This document shows, in pieces, positions 33,066 through 45,139 of a DNA stretch of 64,000 nucleotides; position 1 is the first letter of the stretch, and the number at the start of each line of letters is the position of its first letter. The position numbers and the translations under genes were made by a program. Origin of the DNA: Halocaridina rubra. Taxonomy: Eukaryota; Arthropoda; Malacostraca; Decapoda; Atyidae. Location: contig JAXCGZ010015116.1 of the NCBI GenBank assembly GCA_037179515.1, positions 116,001 through 180,000 on the forward strand, written 5' to 3'. The notes under the pieces are model-generated. The model had not been told where the DNA came from and searched no databases. It saw only the letters and a list, made by a program, of their open reading frames with translations.

Positions 33066-35795
33066 TAAGGGTTGAAAGATCCGAGAAGACTGTTGGAGGG
33101 ATAGCACTGCTCATAAGTGAAAGGATTCAAGTTGAAGAAATAAACTTGGCTATAGAAAGACTGGTCAAGGATTTTCTTGTTGCTCACATAAATGCTTGGT
33201 CAGAGAGCATTATAATAACTATTGTATAAAACCGACCAAGGAACCAACATAGGCTAGACATTTATGCGGAAAGTCATATAGGCACTATTGAAGTTATAAA
33301 CTCAGTTGTTAATATTGCACGGGAGAGAAAATGTAGGATTTTTATTATGGGAGATTTTATTCATAAAGAGATAGATTGGATAAATCTTGACCCACACAGT
33401 AGAGAGGAACCATTTGGGGCAAGATTCCTAGATTGCGTACAAGGGAATTTCCTACACCAACATGTATTAGAACCGACGAGGGACAGGAATGGGGATGCGC
33501 CATTGCTACTTGATCTAGTATTTACAGATAACGTGTTGGATATTGAAAAATTGAGTATGAACCATCAATTGGAAAGAGTGACCACTGTGTGTTATTGATG
33601 GAGCATGGGAGTAGAGGCACCGGGGAAATGAGGAGGATCTATCCGAAAGGAGATTACATCAAAATGAATGGGTTTTTGCAGTTATTGACTGGAGGACCTT
33701 ATTTAAAAACAAATCTGTACAAGAAATGTAGGACATCTTTTGGGAGAAATATGGGAAGATAGTAGATTGCTTCATGCCTGTCACAAAAGTAGGTGCAATT
33801 CATGCCAGAGAGAAATGGTTCCTTAATGAGTGTAAAAGAGCTAAGGAGTGGAGAGACAAATGCTGGAAAAGGTATAGGAGGAGAAAAAGCATAAATGACT
33901 GGCAGACTTATAAAAGAGCAAGAAATTATTACCTAAGTAAACGAAGAGAGGCAGAGACAGTCTATGAAAGTGACATCACCAGGAAGTCTAAAGAAAATCC
34001 CAAACTTTTCCACAGTTTTATCAGAGGAAAACTGAAGGTAAAGGACAGGTTAAAAAGCTTAAGAGAGCAGATGGAAGCATCACTGAGATGGATGAAGAGA
34101 TTTGCAAAGAAATGAACAAGGAGTTTCAGTAAGTATTTACAGCAGAAAATACCAAATCCCCTCAGATTGCAGAGACAGAAGCTCATGGGGACGGTATAAG
34201 AGAACATCATCCTTTCAGCCACAGAGGTGTTCAAAGCGCTGATGGAGCTAGATGTCCATATAGCTACAGGCCTTGATGATATATCCCTTCATTTACTTAA
34301 AAAATGTGCAAATTCAATATCAGTGGCATTAAGTATCATATTTAAAAAATCACTGGAGTCAGGGGAGATTCCAAGATGCTGGAAACAAGCAAACGTGTTA
34401 CCTGTCTTCAACAAGGGAAGGAGGAATACGGCTCTAAACTAGAGACGTGTTTCTTTGATCAGTATAATTTGCGAAGTTATGGTGAAATTATTAAGGAACC
34501 ATATTTCTCTTTACTTGGAATCCTTCAATATTTTGTCAGTGAGACAACATGGCTTCAGAGAAGATTAATCAACAGTAACAAACTTATTAGAATTTTATGA
34601 TGAGGTAAGCCGAATCTTAAGGGAGAGAGTGTGCTGGCAGATTGCATATTCCTAGACTTCCAGAAAGCATTTGACACTGTCCCACACGGGAGACTTATTA
34701 AGAAGCTGCAAGCGATGTCAACAATAGGCTGAAATGATTTGAAATGGATAAAAACATACTTAGAAGGAAGGGAACAGAGGGTCACAGTAAGACACTTAGT
34801 GTCTGAATGGAGAAGAGTTAGTAGTGGAGTTCCACAGGGTTCAGTTTTAGGGCCACTTTTGTTCCTTGTATATGTAAATGACTTACCAAAATCTGTATAT
34901 TCATTCATGAATATATTTGCAGATGATGCAAAGATTGTGAAGAAAGTAAGAAACGAGAACAGTGGTAGAGAACTTCAGGAAAATCTAAATTGTCTGCATG
35001 AGTGGTTAGAAAAGTGGCTAATGAAATTCAATACTTCAAACTGTAAGGTAATGAGAATGGGTATAAGTGCAAGAAGGACCAGGATTGACTACTTGGTGGC
35101 TGGAGTACAACTTAAAGAGACAGAAAATGAGAGAGATCTAGGAGTAAACCTGCTGGCCAATTTGTCTCCAGAAATGCATATAGATGGCATAGTAAGGGTT
35201 GCATATGCTTTCTTATCAAATGTAAGGGTAGCCTTCAGGCACTTGGACAACAAAATGTTCAGAAATATTTATGTAACCTATATGAAGCCAAAGTTTGAAT
35301 ATGCAGCTCCCTTTTGGAATCTGCACTTGCAAAAGCACATAGGTAAGCTGGAAAAAGTTCAAAGACATGCTACGAAACAAGTTCCAGAAATATGCAATCT
35401 CAGTTATGATGAGAGGCTGAGGGAAATAGACTTATCATCACTCGAAGCTAAAGCATTGAGGGGGATATGGTAACAGTTTTTAAAATTCCTTCATGATTAA
35501 TGACAGAGTGGATAGAGATCGATATTTTTATATGGCTGGCACTAGAAATAGAGGTCATAGTTTGAAACTTCGTAAGAAAACTTTTGTGCAGGATGTAAGG
35601 AAGTAGTTTTTTTAGAGTAAGGGTAGTTGATAATTGGAGTTTGCTAAGCGAGGAGGTAGTTAATGCTAACTCAATCCATAGTCTTAAGGACAAGTATAAT
35701 AAGTATCACTAAAGTACAAAATGGACCGATCAGGAGATGGAAAGTTACGAACTTGGGGCTCTTTCCCGTAAGCACAATTATGTGATCACACATAC
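33066..35795 (+). mobile_element. CR1L copy M2 (5'-truncated, older subtype)
   Basis: Starts in the endonuclease (equivalent of RVERSERTGGGIALLIS) and continues to the tail. Surviving frames are 33347-33598 (MGDFIHKEIDWINLDPHS, endonuclease), 33774-34115 (linker), 34227-34442 (RT start) and 34739-35473 (palm and C-terminal domain; the catalytic box reads IFADDAKI). Many indels separate them, and the SDH-containing segment carries a ~30-base deletion near 33605. The tail is followed by a (CA)n run at ~35790-35810. Confidence 0.87.
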
Positions 35796-35819
35796 ACACA
35801 CACACACACACACCAACTA

Positions 35820-36125
35820 GGTAAATATTCGAGGGAAGGAAAGCCGAGACCAACAAAAGTAACCTTTGAGTGAGGGGAAACATGTAGGGAAATATTGTTG
35901 AGAAAAAAAAGTCTAAAAGACCTTCAAGAATTCAAAGAAGTGTTCATTAGACAATACAGAACACAGGAAGAGATGGGAAAGACAAAAAACTTGTTGCAAG
36001 AGGCAAGAAGCTTAAATGATGAAAGAAATGAAGAAGAGAAGAAAAATTTTCATTACAGAGTTCTTCCAGACAAAGGGGAGATAAAGAAGATAATGACAGA
36101 AGATCGGGGGATGGGGCCTCATTAA
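35820..36125 (+). pseudogene. CR1L ORF1 C-terminal end (M3)
   Basis: ORF1 from GKYSREGKPRPTKVTFE through LLRKKSLKDLQEFKEVFIRQYRTQ to the stop after MGPH. A TGA at ~35871 (family Arg in FERGETC) breaks it. The overlap with the ORF2 frame is preserved at the end. Confidence 0.85.
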
Positions 36126-36127
36126 GA

Positions 36128-38946
36128 TTGTTATACACAAATGCTGATGGATTAGCTGGTAAGGCAGTAGAATTAAAAGATAGGATTCACAACAGTAAGG
36201 CAGATATAGTAGCAATTACAGAGACTAAATTGAGTGAGGACATGAACAGTGTCACAGTTTTTCCTAAGGGTTTCAGAATACTAAGGGTTGAAAGATCTGA
36301 GAGGACTGGTGGAGGGATAGCACTGCTCATAAGTGAAAGGATTCAAGTTGAAGAAATAAACTTGGCTATAGAAAGTGAGTTCAAGGAATTTCTTGTTGCT
36401 CGCATAAATACTGGGTCAGATAGCATTATAATAACTGTTGTATACAACCCACCAAGGAACCAAAATAGGCTTGAAGTTTATGAGGAAAGTCATATAGGTA
36501 CTATTGAAGTCATAAACTCAGTTGTTAACATGGCACGGGAAAACAAATGTAGGATTTTGATTATGGGAGACTAATCATAAAGAGATAGATTGGATAAATC
36601 TTGACCCACACAGTGGTGAGGACTCATTCGGGGCAAGATTCCTATATTGCGTACAAGGGAATTTCCTACACCAACATGTAATGGAACCAACAAGGGCCAG
36701 GGGTGGGAATGAGCCATCACTACTTGATCTAGTGTTCACAGATAATGTGTTGGATATTGAAAAAATTGAGTATGAACCATCAATTGGAAAGAGTGACCTC
36801 TGTGTGTTGTTGATGGAGTATATCATTGAAGATATTCTTCCTGAGAGTAGAGGCACTGAGGACATGAGGAGGAACTATCCGAAAGGAGATTACATCAAAA
36901 TGAATGAGCTTTTTGCAGTTATTGACTGGAGAACCTTATTTTACAACAAATCTGTACAAGAAATGTATGACATCTTTTGTGAGAAATATGGGAAGATAGT
37001 AGATTGCTGCATACCTGTCACCAAAGTAGGTGTAATTCATGCCAGAGAGAAATGGCTCGATAATGGGTGTAAAAGAGCTAAGGAGTGGAGAGACAAATGC
37101 TGGAAAAGGTATAGGAGGAGAAAAAACATAAATGCCTGGCAAACCTACAAAAGAGCAAGAAATGACTACCTAAGTAAAAGGAGAGAGGCAGAGAGAGACT
37201 ATGAGAGGGACATCACCAGGAAGGCTAAAGAAAATCCCAAGCTTTTCCACAGCTTTATCAGAGGAAAACTGAAGGTAAAAGAACAGGTTTTAAGGCTAAA
37301 GAGAACGGATGGAAGCATCACTGAGACGGATGAAGAGATCTGCAAAGAATTGAACAAGGAGTTTCAGTCAGTTTTTACAGTAGAAAATACCCCACCCCCT
37401 CAGATTGCAGTGATAGAAGCTCAAGGGCCGGTATTAGAGAACATCAACCTTACAGCCACAGAGGTATGCAAAGCGCTGATGGATTTAGATGTTCATAAAG
37501 TTACAGGTCCTGATGACATATCCCCTCATGTGCTTAAAAAATGCGCAAACTCAATATCATTGGCACTAAGTATCATATTTAAAAAGTCACTGGAGTCAGG
37601 GGAGATTCCAAGATGCTGGAAACAAGCAAATGTGATACCTATCTTCAAAAAGGGAAGGAGGGATACGGCTCTGAACTATAGACCAGTTTCCTTGACCAGC
37701 ATAGTTTGCAAAGTTATGGAGAAACTACTAAGGACATATCTCTCTTCACTTGGAATCCTTCAACTTTTTGTCAGTGAGGCAACATGGCTTCAGAGAAGGT
37801 AGATCAACAGTAACAAACTTATTAGAATTTTATGATGAGGTAAGCCAAATCTTACAGGAAAGAGAGGGCTGGGCAGTTTGCATATTCCTAGACTTCCAGA
37901 AAGCGCTTGACACTGTTCCACATGGCAGACTTATTAGGAAGCTGCAATCAATGGCTAGAATAGGTGGAAATGTTTTGGAATGGATAAAAACTTACCTAGA
38001 AGGAAGGGAACAGAGGGTTAGAGTAAGACACTCAGTGTCTGAATGGAGAAGAGTTAGTAGTGGAGTTCCACAGAGTTCAGTTTTAGGGCCACTTTTGTTC
38101 CTTGTATATGTAAATGACCTACCAGAGTCTGTAAATTCATTCATGAATATGTTTGCAGATGATGCAAAGATTGTGAAGAAACTAAAAAACGAGAACAATG
38201 GTAGAGAACTTCAGGAGGATCTAAATAATCTGCATGAGTGGTCAGAAAAGTGGCTAATGAAATTCAATACTTCAAAATGTAAGGTAATGAGAATGGGTAC
38301 AAGTGCAAGAAGGCCCAAGCTTGACTACTCGGTGGCTGGAGTACAACTTCAAGAGACAGAAAATGAGAGAGATCTAAGAGTAAACATACTGGCAGATTTG
38401 TCTCCAGAAATACATATAAATGACATAGTAAGGGCAGCATATGCATTCTTATCAAATGTAAGGGTAGCCTTCAGGCACATGGACAAGGAAATGTTCAGAA
38501 ATATTTATGTAACCTATGTGAGGCCAAAACTCGAATATGCAGCCCACTTTTGGAATCCGCACTTGAAAAAGCACATAGCTAAGCTTGAAAAAGTTCAAAG
38601 ACATGCCACGAAACTGGTGCCAGAAATACGCAGTCTCAGTTATGATGAGAGGCTGAGGGAATTAGACTTACCATCACTCGAAGCTAGAAGAGTGAGGGGG
38701 GATATGATGACAGTCTTTAAATTCCTTCATGGTTATGATAGAGTGGATAGGGATCGATATTTTGATATGGCTGGCTCTAGAACTAGAGGTCATAGTATGA
38801 AGCTTCGTAAGAAAACTTCTTTGCAGGATGCAAGGAAATACTTTTTCAGTGTAAGAGTAGTTGATAATTGGAATTGGCTAAGCGAGGAGGTAGTTAATGG
38901 TATCTCAATCCATAGTTTTAAGAACAGGTATGATAAGTATCACTAA
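36128..38946 (+). pseudogene. CR1L ORF2 (M3), two small deletions
   Basis: Endonuclease open from 36128 to a stop at 36572-36574 caused by loss of two T residues inside GDFN. The next part is open at 36681-37802 (linker and RT start), broken again by loss of two A residues in LLRKHISLHLE at ~37734. The palm and C-terminal domain are open at 37750-38946 with MFADDAKI. The summed length equals the 940-codon ORF minus four bases. FQKAFD reads FQKALD. Confidence 0.92.
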
Positions 38947-38971
38947 GTATAAAATGGAACCGATGAGGAGA

Positions 38972-39035
38972 CGGGAAGATACGAGCTTTGGGCTCTTTCC
39001 CGTAAACACAATTAGGTAATCACAATTAGGTAATC
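38972..39035 (+). other. CR1L 3'UTR hairpin and 14 bp tail repeat (reference copy)
   Basis: From 38972 to 39002 the sequence can fold: CGGGAAGA pairs with TCTTTCCCG (one bulged T) and inside it GAGC pairs with GCTC around a TTTGG loop. Two exact copies of ACAATTAGGTAATC follow (39008-39021 and 39022-39035). The block is found at the 3' end of every CR1L copy with an intact tail, also reversed at 20860 and 58140. LINE reverse transcriptases commonly recognise such 3' structures; that this one serves as the recognition site is inference. Confidence 0.8.
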
Positions 39036-39036
39036 A

Positions 39037-40877
39037 CACATGAGAGGGACATCACCGGGAAAGCTAAAGAAAATCCCAAGCTTTTCCACAGTTTTATCAG
39101 AGGAAAACTGAAGGCAAAAAAAAAGGTTTTAAGGCTAAATAGATCGGATGGAAGCATCACTGAGACGGATTAAGAGATCTGCATAGAAATGAACAAGGAG
39201 TTTCAGTCAGTATTTACAGTAGAAAATACCCCCATCCCCTCAGATTGCAGAGATAGAAGCTCAAGGGCCGGTATTAGAGAACATCAACCTTTCAGCCAAA
39301 GAAGTATGCAAAGCGCTGATGGATTTAGATGTTCATAAAGCTACAGGTCCTGATGACATATCAATTCATGTGCTTAGAAAATGCGCAAACTCAATACCAT
39401 TGGCACTAAGTATCATATTTAAGGAGTCACTGGAGTCGGGGGAGATTCCAAGATGCTGGAAACAAGCAAATGTGATACCTATCTTCAAAAAGGGAAGGAG
39501 GGATATGGCTCTGAACTATAGACCAGTTTCCTTGACCAGCATAGTTTGCAAAGTTATGGAGAAACTACTAAGGAAACATATCTCTCTTCACTTGGAATCC
39601 TTCAACTTTTTGTCAGTGAGGCAACATGGCTTCAGAGAAGGTAGATCAACAGTAACAAACTTATTAGAATTTTATGATGAGGTAAGCCAAATCTTACAGG
39701 AAAGAGAGGGCTGGGCAGATTGCATATTCCTAGACTTCCAGAAAGCGTTTGACACTGTTCCACATGGCAGACTTATTAGGAAGCTGCAATCAATGGCTAG
39801 AATAGGTGGAAATGTTTTGGAATGGATAAAAACTTACTTAGAAGGAAGGGAACAGAGGGTTAGAGTAAGACACTCAGTGTCTGAATGGAGAAGAGTTAGT
39901 AGTGGAGTTCCACAGGGTTCAGTTTTAGGGCCACTTTTGTTCCTTGTATATGTAAATGACCTACCAGAGTCTGTAAATTCATTCATGAATATGTTTGCAG
40001 ATGATGCAAAGATTGTGAAGAAAGTAAAAAAAGAGAACAATGGTAGAGAACTTCAGGAGGATCTAAATAATCTGTATGAGTGGTCAGAAAAGTGGCTAAT
40101 GAAATTCAATATTTCAAAATGTAAGGTAATGAGAATGGGTACAAGTGCAAGAAGGCCCAAGCTTGACTACTCGGTGGCTGGAGTACAACTTCAAGAGACA
40201 GAAAATGAGAGAGATCTAGGAGTAAACATACTGGCAGATTTGTCTCCAGAAATACATATAAATGGCATAGTAAGGGCAGCATATGCATTCTTATCAAATG
40301 TAAGGGTAGCCTTCAGGCACATGGACAAGGAAATGTTCAGAAATATTTATGTAACCTATGTGAGGCCAAAACTCGAATATGCAGCCCCCTTTTGGAATCC
40401 GCACTTGAAAAAGCACATAGCTAAGCTTGAAAAAGTTCAAAGACATGCCACGAAACTGGTGCCAGAAATACGCAATCTCAGTTATGATGAGAGGCTGAGG
40501 GAATTAGACTTACCATCACTGGAAGCTAGAAGAGTGAGGGGGGATATGGTGACAGTCTATAAATTCCTTCATGGTTATGATAGAGTGGATAGGGATCGAT
40601 ATTTTGATATGAGTGGCTCTAGAACTAGAGGTCATAGTTTGAAGCTTCGTAAGAAAACTTCTTTGCAGGATGTAAGGAAATACTTTTCCAGTGTAAGAGT
40701 AGTTGATAATTGGAATTGGCTAAGCGAGGAGGTAGTTAATGGTATCTCAATCCATAGTTTTAAGGACAGGTATGATAAGTATCACTAAGTATAAAATGGA
40801 ACCGATGAGGAGACGGGAAGATACGAGCTTTGGGCTCTTTCCCGTAAACACAATTAGGTAATCACAATTAGGTAATC
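39037..40877 (+). mobile_element. CR1L copy M4 (tandem unit 1)
   Basis: Starts in the ORF2 linker (ERDITGKAKENPKLFH) directly on the tail of M3 and runs to its own tail. A TAA at ~39170 interrupts the linker, after which RT is open. It serves as the left parent in the three-unit tandem set M4-M5-M6. Confidence 0.92.
39319..40788 (+). pseudogene. CR1L RT and C-terminal domain (M4)
   Basis: A 489-codon open frame from ATG in MDLDVHKATGPDDIS to the stop after DRYDKYH. All RT motifs are present: NYRPVSL, QHGFREGRST, FLDFQKAFDTVPHGR, SSGVPQGSVLG, MFADDAKI. It carries diagnostic variants KKENNGRE, LNNLYEWSE, KFNISKC and FDMSGS. The endonuclease is missing, so this is a 5'-truncated relic with an open frame. 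Confidence 0.93.
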
Positions 40878-40884
40878 ACACACA

Positions 40885-42491
40885 CAACATCAACATCAAC
40901 CCTACAGCCACAGAGGTATGCAAAGCGCTGATGGATTTAGATGTTCATAAAGCTACAGGTCCTGATGACATATCCCCTCATGTGCTTAAAAAATGCGCAA
41001 ACACAATATCAGTGGCACTATGTATCATATTTAAGGAGTCACTGGAGTCGGGGGAGATTCCAAGATGCTGGAAACAAGCAAATGTGATACCTATCTACAT
41101 AAAGGGAAGGAGGGATACGGCACTGAACTATAGACCAGTTTCCTTGACCAGCATAGTTTGCAAAGTTATGGAGAAACTACTAAGGAAACATATCTCTCTT
41201 CACTTGGAATCCTTCAACTTTTTGTCAGTGAGGCAACATGGCTTCAGAGAAGGTAGATCAACAGTAACAAACTTATTAGAATTTTATGATGAGGTAAGCC
41301 AAATCTTACAGGAAAGAGAGGGCTGGGCAGATTGCATATTCCTAGACTTCCAGAAAGCGTTTGACACTGTTCCACATGGCAGACTTATTAGGAAGCTGCA
41401 ATCAATGGCTAGAATAGGTGGAAATGTTTTGGAATGGATAAAAACTTACTTAGAAGGAAGGGAACAGAGGGTTAGAGTAAGACACTCAGTGTCTGAATGG
41501 AGAAGAGTTAGTAGTGGAGTTCCACAGGGTTCAGTTTTAGGGCCACTTTTGTTCCTTGTATATGTAAATGACCTACCAGAGTCTGTAAATTCATTCATGA
41601 ATATGTTTGCAGATGATGCAAAGATTGTGAAGAAAGTAAAAAAAGAGAACAATGGTAGAGAACTTCAGGAGGATCTAAATAATCTGTATGAGTGGTCAGA
41701 AAAGTGGCTAATGAAATTCAATATTTCAAAATGTAAGGTAATGAGAATGGGTACAAGTGCAAGAAGGCCCAAGCTTGACTACTCGGTGGCTGGAGTACAA
41801 CTTCAAGAGACAGAAAATGAGAGAGATCTAGGAGTAAACATACTGGCAGATTTGTCTCCAGAAATACATATAAATGGCATAGTAAGGGCAGCATATGCAT
41901 TCTTATCAAATGTAAGGGTAGCCTTCAGGCACATGGACAAGGAAATGTTCAGAAATATTTATGTAACCTATGTGAGGCCAAAACTCGAATATGCAGCCCC
42001 CTTTTGGAATCCGCACTTGAAAAAGCACATAGCTAAGCTTGAAAAAGTTCAAAGACATGCCACGAAACTGGTGCCAGAAATACGCAATCTCAGTTATGAT
42101 GAGAGGCTGAGGGAATTAGACTTACCATCACTCGAAGCTAGAAGAGTGAGGGGGGATATGGTGACAGTCTTTAAATTCCTTCATGGTTATGATAGTGTGG
42201 ATAGGGATCGATATTTTGATATGAGTGGCTCTAGAACTAGAGGTCATAGTTTGAAGCTTCGTAAGAAAACTTCTTTGCAGGATGTAAGGAAATACTTTTT
42301 CAGTGTAAGAGTAGTTGATAATTGGAATTGGCTAAGCGAGGAGGTAGTTAATGGTATCTCAATCCATAGTTTTAAGGACAGGTATGATAAGTATCACTAA
42401 GTATAAAATGGAACCGATGAGGAGACGGGAAGATACGAGCTTTTGGCTCTTTCCCGTAAACACAATTAGGTAATCACAATTAGGTAATCAC
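40885..42491 (+). mobile_element. CR1L copy M5 (tandem unit 2, recombinant)
   Basis: Same 5' breakpoint as M6 (AACATCAA just before the TATEVCKAL codons) but a 3' part like M4. Unit spacing from M4 is 1612 bases and to M6 1614 bases. Ends with hairpin and two tail repeats followed by a short CA run. Confidence 0.92.
40931..42400 (+). pseudogene. CR1L RT and C-terminal domain (M5)
   Basis: A 489-codon open frame. The N-terminal part shares KKCANTISVALCIIF and the rare VIPIYIKGRRD with M6. From ~41331 on it shares KKENNGRE, LNNLYEWSE, KFNISKC and FDMSGS with M4. RT catalytic residues are intact. It has few private changes (for example YDSVDRD), so the recombination was recent relative to the age of the copies. 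Confidence 0.93.
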
Positions 42492-42497
42492 ACACAC

Positions 42498-44106
42498 ACA
42501 ACATCAATATCAACCTTACAGCCACAGAGGTATGCAAAGCGCTGATGGATTTAGATGTTCATAAAGCTACAGGTCCTGATGACATATCCCCTCATGTGCT
42601 TAAAAAATGCGCAAACACAATATCAGTGGCACTATGTATCATATTTAAGGAGTCACTGGAGTCGGGGGAGATTCCAAGATGCTGGAAACAAGCAAATGTG
42701 ATACCTATCTACATAAAGGGAAGGAGGGATACGGCACTGAACTATAGACCAGTTTCCTTGACCAGCATAGTTTGCAAAGTTATGGAGAAACTACTAAGGA
42801 AACATATCTCTCTTCACTTGGAATCCTTCAACTTTTTGTCAGTGAGGCAACATGGCTTCAGAGAAGGTAGATCAACAGTAACAAACTTATTAGAATTTTA
42901 TGATGAGGTAAGCCAAATCTTACAGGAAAGAGAGGGCTGGGCAGCTTGCATATTCCTAGACTTCCAGAAAGCGTTTGACACTGTTCCACATGGCAGACTT
43001 ATTAGGAAGCTGCAATCAATGGCTAGAATAGGTGGAAATGTTTTGGAATGGATAAAAACTTACTTAGAAGGAAGGGAACAGAGGGTTAGAGTAAGACACT
43101 CAGTGTCTGAATGGAGAAGAGTTAGTAGTGGAGTTCCACAGGGTTCAGTTTTAGGGCCACTTTTGCTCCTTGTATATGTAAATGACCTACCAGAATCTGT
43201 AAATTCATTCATGAATATGTTTGCAGATGATGCAACGATTGTGAAGAAAGTAAAAAACGAGAACAATGGTAGAGAACTTCAGGAGGATCTAAATAATCTG
43301 CATGAGTGGTCAGAAAAGTGGCTAATGAAATTCAATACTTCAAAATGTAAGGTAATGAGAATGGGTACAAGTGCAAGAAGGCCCAAGCTTGACTACTCGG
43401 TGGCTGAAGTACAACTTCAAGAGACAGAAAATGAGAGAGATCTAGGAGTAAACATACTGGCCGATTTGTCTCCAGAAATACATATAAATGGCATAGTAAG
43501 GGCAGCATATGCATTCTTATCAAATGTAAGGGTAGCCTTCAGGCACATGGACAAGGAAATGTTCAGAAATATTTATGTAACCTATGTGAGGCCAAAACTC
43601 GAATATGCAGCCACCTTTTGGAATCCGCACTTGAAAAAGCACATAGCTAAGCTTGAAAAAGTTCAAAGACATGCCACGAAACTGGTGCCAGAAATACGCA
43701 ATCTCAGTTATGATGAGAGGCTGAGGGAATTAGACTTACCATCACTCGAAGCTAGAAGAGTGAGGGGGGATATGGTGACAGTCTTTAAATTCCTTCATGG
43801 TTATGATAGAGTGGATAGGGATCGATATTTTGATATGGGTGGCTCTAGAACTAGAGGTCATAGTTTGAAGCTTCGTAAGAAAACTTCTTTGCAGGATGTA
43901 AGGAAATACTTTTTCAGTGTAAGAGTAGTTGATAATTGGAATTGGCTAAGCGAGGAGGTAGTTAATGGTATCTCAGTCCATATTTTTAAGGTCAGGTATG
44001 ATAAGTATCACTAAGTATAAAATGGAACCGATCAGGAGACGGGAAGATACGAGCTTTGGGCTCTTTCCCGTAAACACAATTAGGTAATCACAATTAGTTA
44101 ATCACA
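42498..44106 (+). mobile_element. CR1L copy M6 (tandem unit 3)
   Basis: Right parent of the tandem set. Its 5' end is identical in position to M5, and its 3'UTR has GATCAGG in place of GATGAGG. It ends with one normal and one altered tail repeat (AATTAGTTAATCAC) and is followed by the tail-only fragment M7. Confidence 0.92.
42545..44014 (+). pseudogene. CR1L RT and C-terminal domain (M6)
   Basis: A 489-codon open frame with RT motifs intact; the catalytic box reads MFADDATI. Its own variants include GWAACIF, VAEVQLQ, AATFWNP and FDMGGS, none of which occurs in M4 or M5, while VIPIYIKGRRD is shared with M5. The C-terminus reads ISVHIFKVRYDKYH. Confidence 0.93.
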
Positions 44107-44235
44107 CACCACAGTTTTAAGGACAGGTATGATAAGCATCACCAAGTACAAAATGAAACTGATCAGGAGACAGGGAGTTACGAGCTTGGGGCTCTTTCCC
44201 GTAAGCACAATTTGGTAATTACAATTACACGCATG
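44107..44235 (+). mobile_element. CR1L copy M7, tail-only fragment
   Basis: Only the last ~10 codons of ORF2 (HSFKDRYDKHH-like), the 3'UTR of the older subtype and the tail are present. It is an extreme 5' truncation inserted behind M6. Confidence 0.85.
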
Positions 44236-44504
44236 CACACACAGTACACACATCCTTGTATCTCTTAATTTTTCCTTGTGTTTTTGAGTGACTAAGTGCT
44301 TAGTGGAAAACTTTACCATAACTTCCCTAAATAAGAAATCCTGCAGAGTATTGTGAGTACAAAGCTCATATTTGTTGTATGACGAGACTGTCCAAAATAT
44401 TAAAGGAAAAAACTGAGAACATTTTCATGAGGGGAGAGAGAAGAAGCTGTCCTGTTCTGCCTTGAAGGAAATTTAGAAGAGTTGCCAGAGGTGAAGCCAT
44501 CACA
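44236..44504. other. Non-coding, no recognised feature
   Basis: A short stretch of non-repetitive sequence between the M7 tail and the reversed tail fragment. No gene seen. Confidence 0.5.
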
Positions 44505-44572
44505 TCACATTACCTAATTTTTTGCGTAAACTGGGGAAAGCTCGTAAGCCGTTTACCTGATCCTGTGGTTCC
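44505..44572 (-). mobile_element. Reversed CR1L-type 3' tail remnant
   Basis: ATTACCTAATTTTTTGCGTAAA, GGAAAG, CTCGTAAGCC and TGGTTCCAT appear in the order expected for a reversed CR1L 3'UTR, with many substitutions. It is an old tail-only fragment just upstream of the full-length copy. Confidence 0.55.
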
Positions 44573-44614
44573 ATATATTGTTAAAATCAGTATCCTTCCC
44601 ATTTATATTAACTT

Positions 44615-45139
44615 GTTAGTTAGTTTGATGCACAAAATAATTGAATAATTAAATAAATACCAAAAATACACCTGTCAACGGTACTGAGTTAAGTTGCCAA
44701 GTAGAACAGCTGTCTTATTGTCTTTAATTTTTTTCTTTTCTTTTAGCTCTCTCTTTTACTATTTTTTAATTTGTATATATATTGAGTTAAATGTAAAGTC
44801 TGATCCTGTGATAACATATCCTGGTCAGCAAGTGAGTTTATCAGTTTAAGAAGAATATATAGCAGAAACAGGTGGGTGTCTCCTCAGATACAAATTCGAA
44901 TTTTCCTGCAGTTTGACTTTTGCTTTTGTTTTTATTAGCATTTTTTTCTTTTTATCCTCAAATTACCATAGTCAAATTTTTAATAAGATGTGTGTTACCA
45001 GAAAGGAGATAAATTGAGTCACTAAATAGCACTTATATGAAGATATAAAAATTCTGTGTAAAGCCTAAATAAATTTTTTTTCTCTCTTTTTTCTCTTTCT
45101 CTTCTTCTTTCTATATTCTGTGAGAGGGAGAACATAAAA
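44615..45139 (+). promoter_or_regulatory. CR1L 5'UTR with presumed internal promoter
   Basis: The non-coding leader of the full-length copy contains AGCAGAAACAGGTGGGTGTCTCCTCA, conserved at 57560, and a pyrimidine-rich tract (CTCTTT runs, 45080-45110) before the ORF1 ATG at 45140. LINE 5'UTRs usually hold an internal promoter; no specific promoter motif was proven here. Confidence 0.5.

Larger units (their letters stand above)
35812..39036 (+). mobile_element. CR1L copy M3 (starts in ORF1)
   Basis: Begins at the LGKYSREGKPRP segment of ORF1 right after a (CA)n run, includes the ORF1 end (35895-36125), all of ORF2, the 3'UTR hairpin and two tail repeats. Only two 2-base deletions (at ~36573 and ~37734) disrupt ORF2, so it is a relatively young copy. 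Confidence 0.92.
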
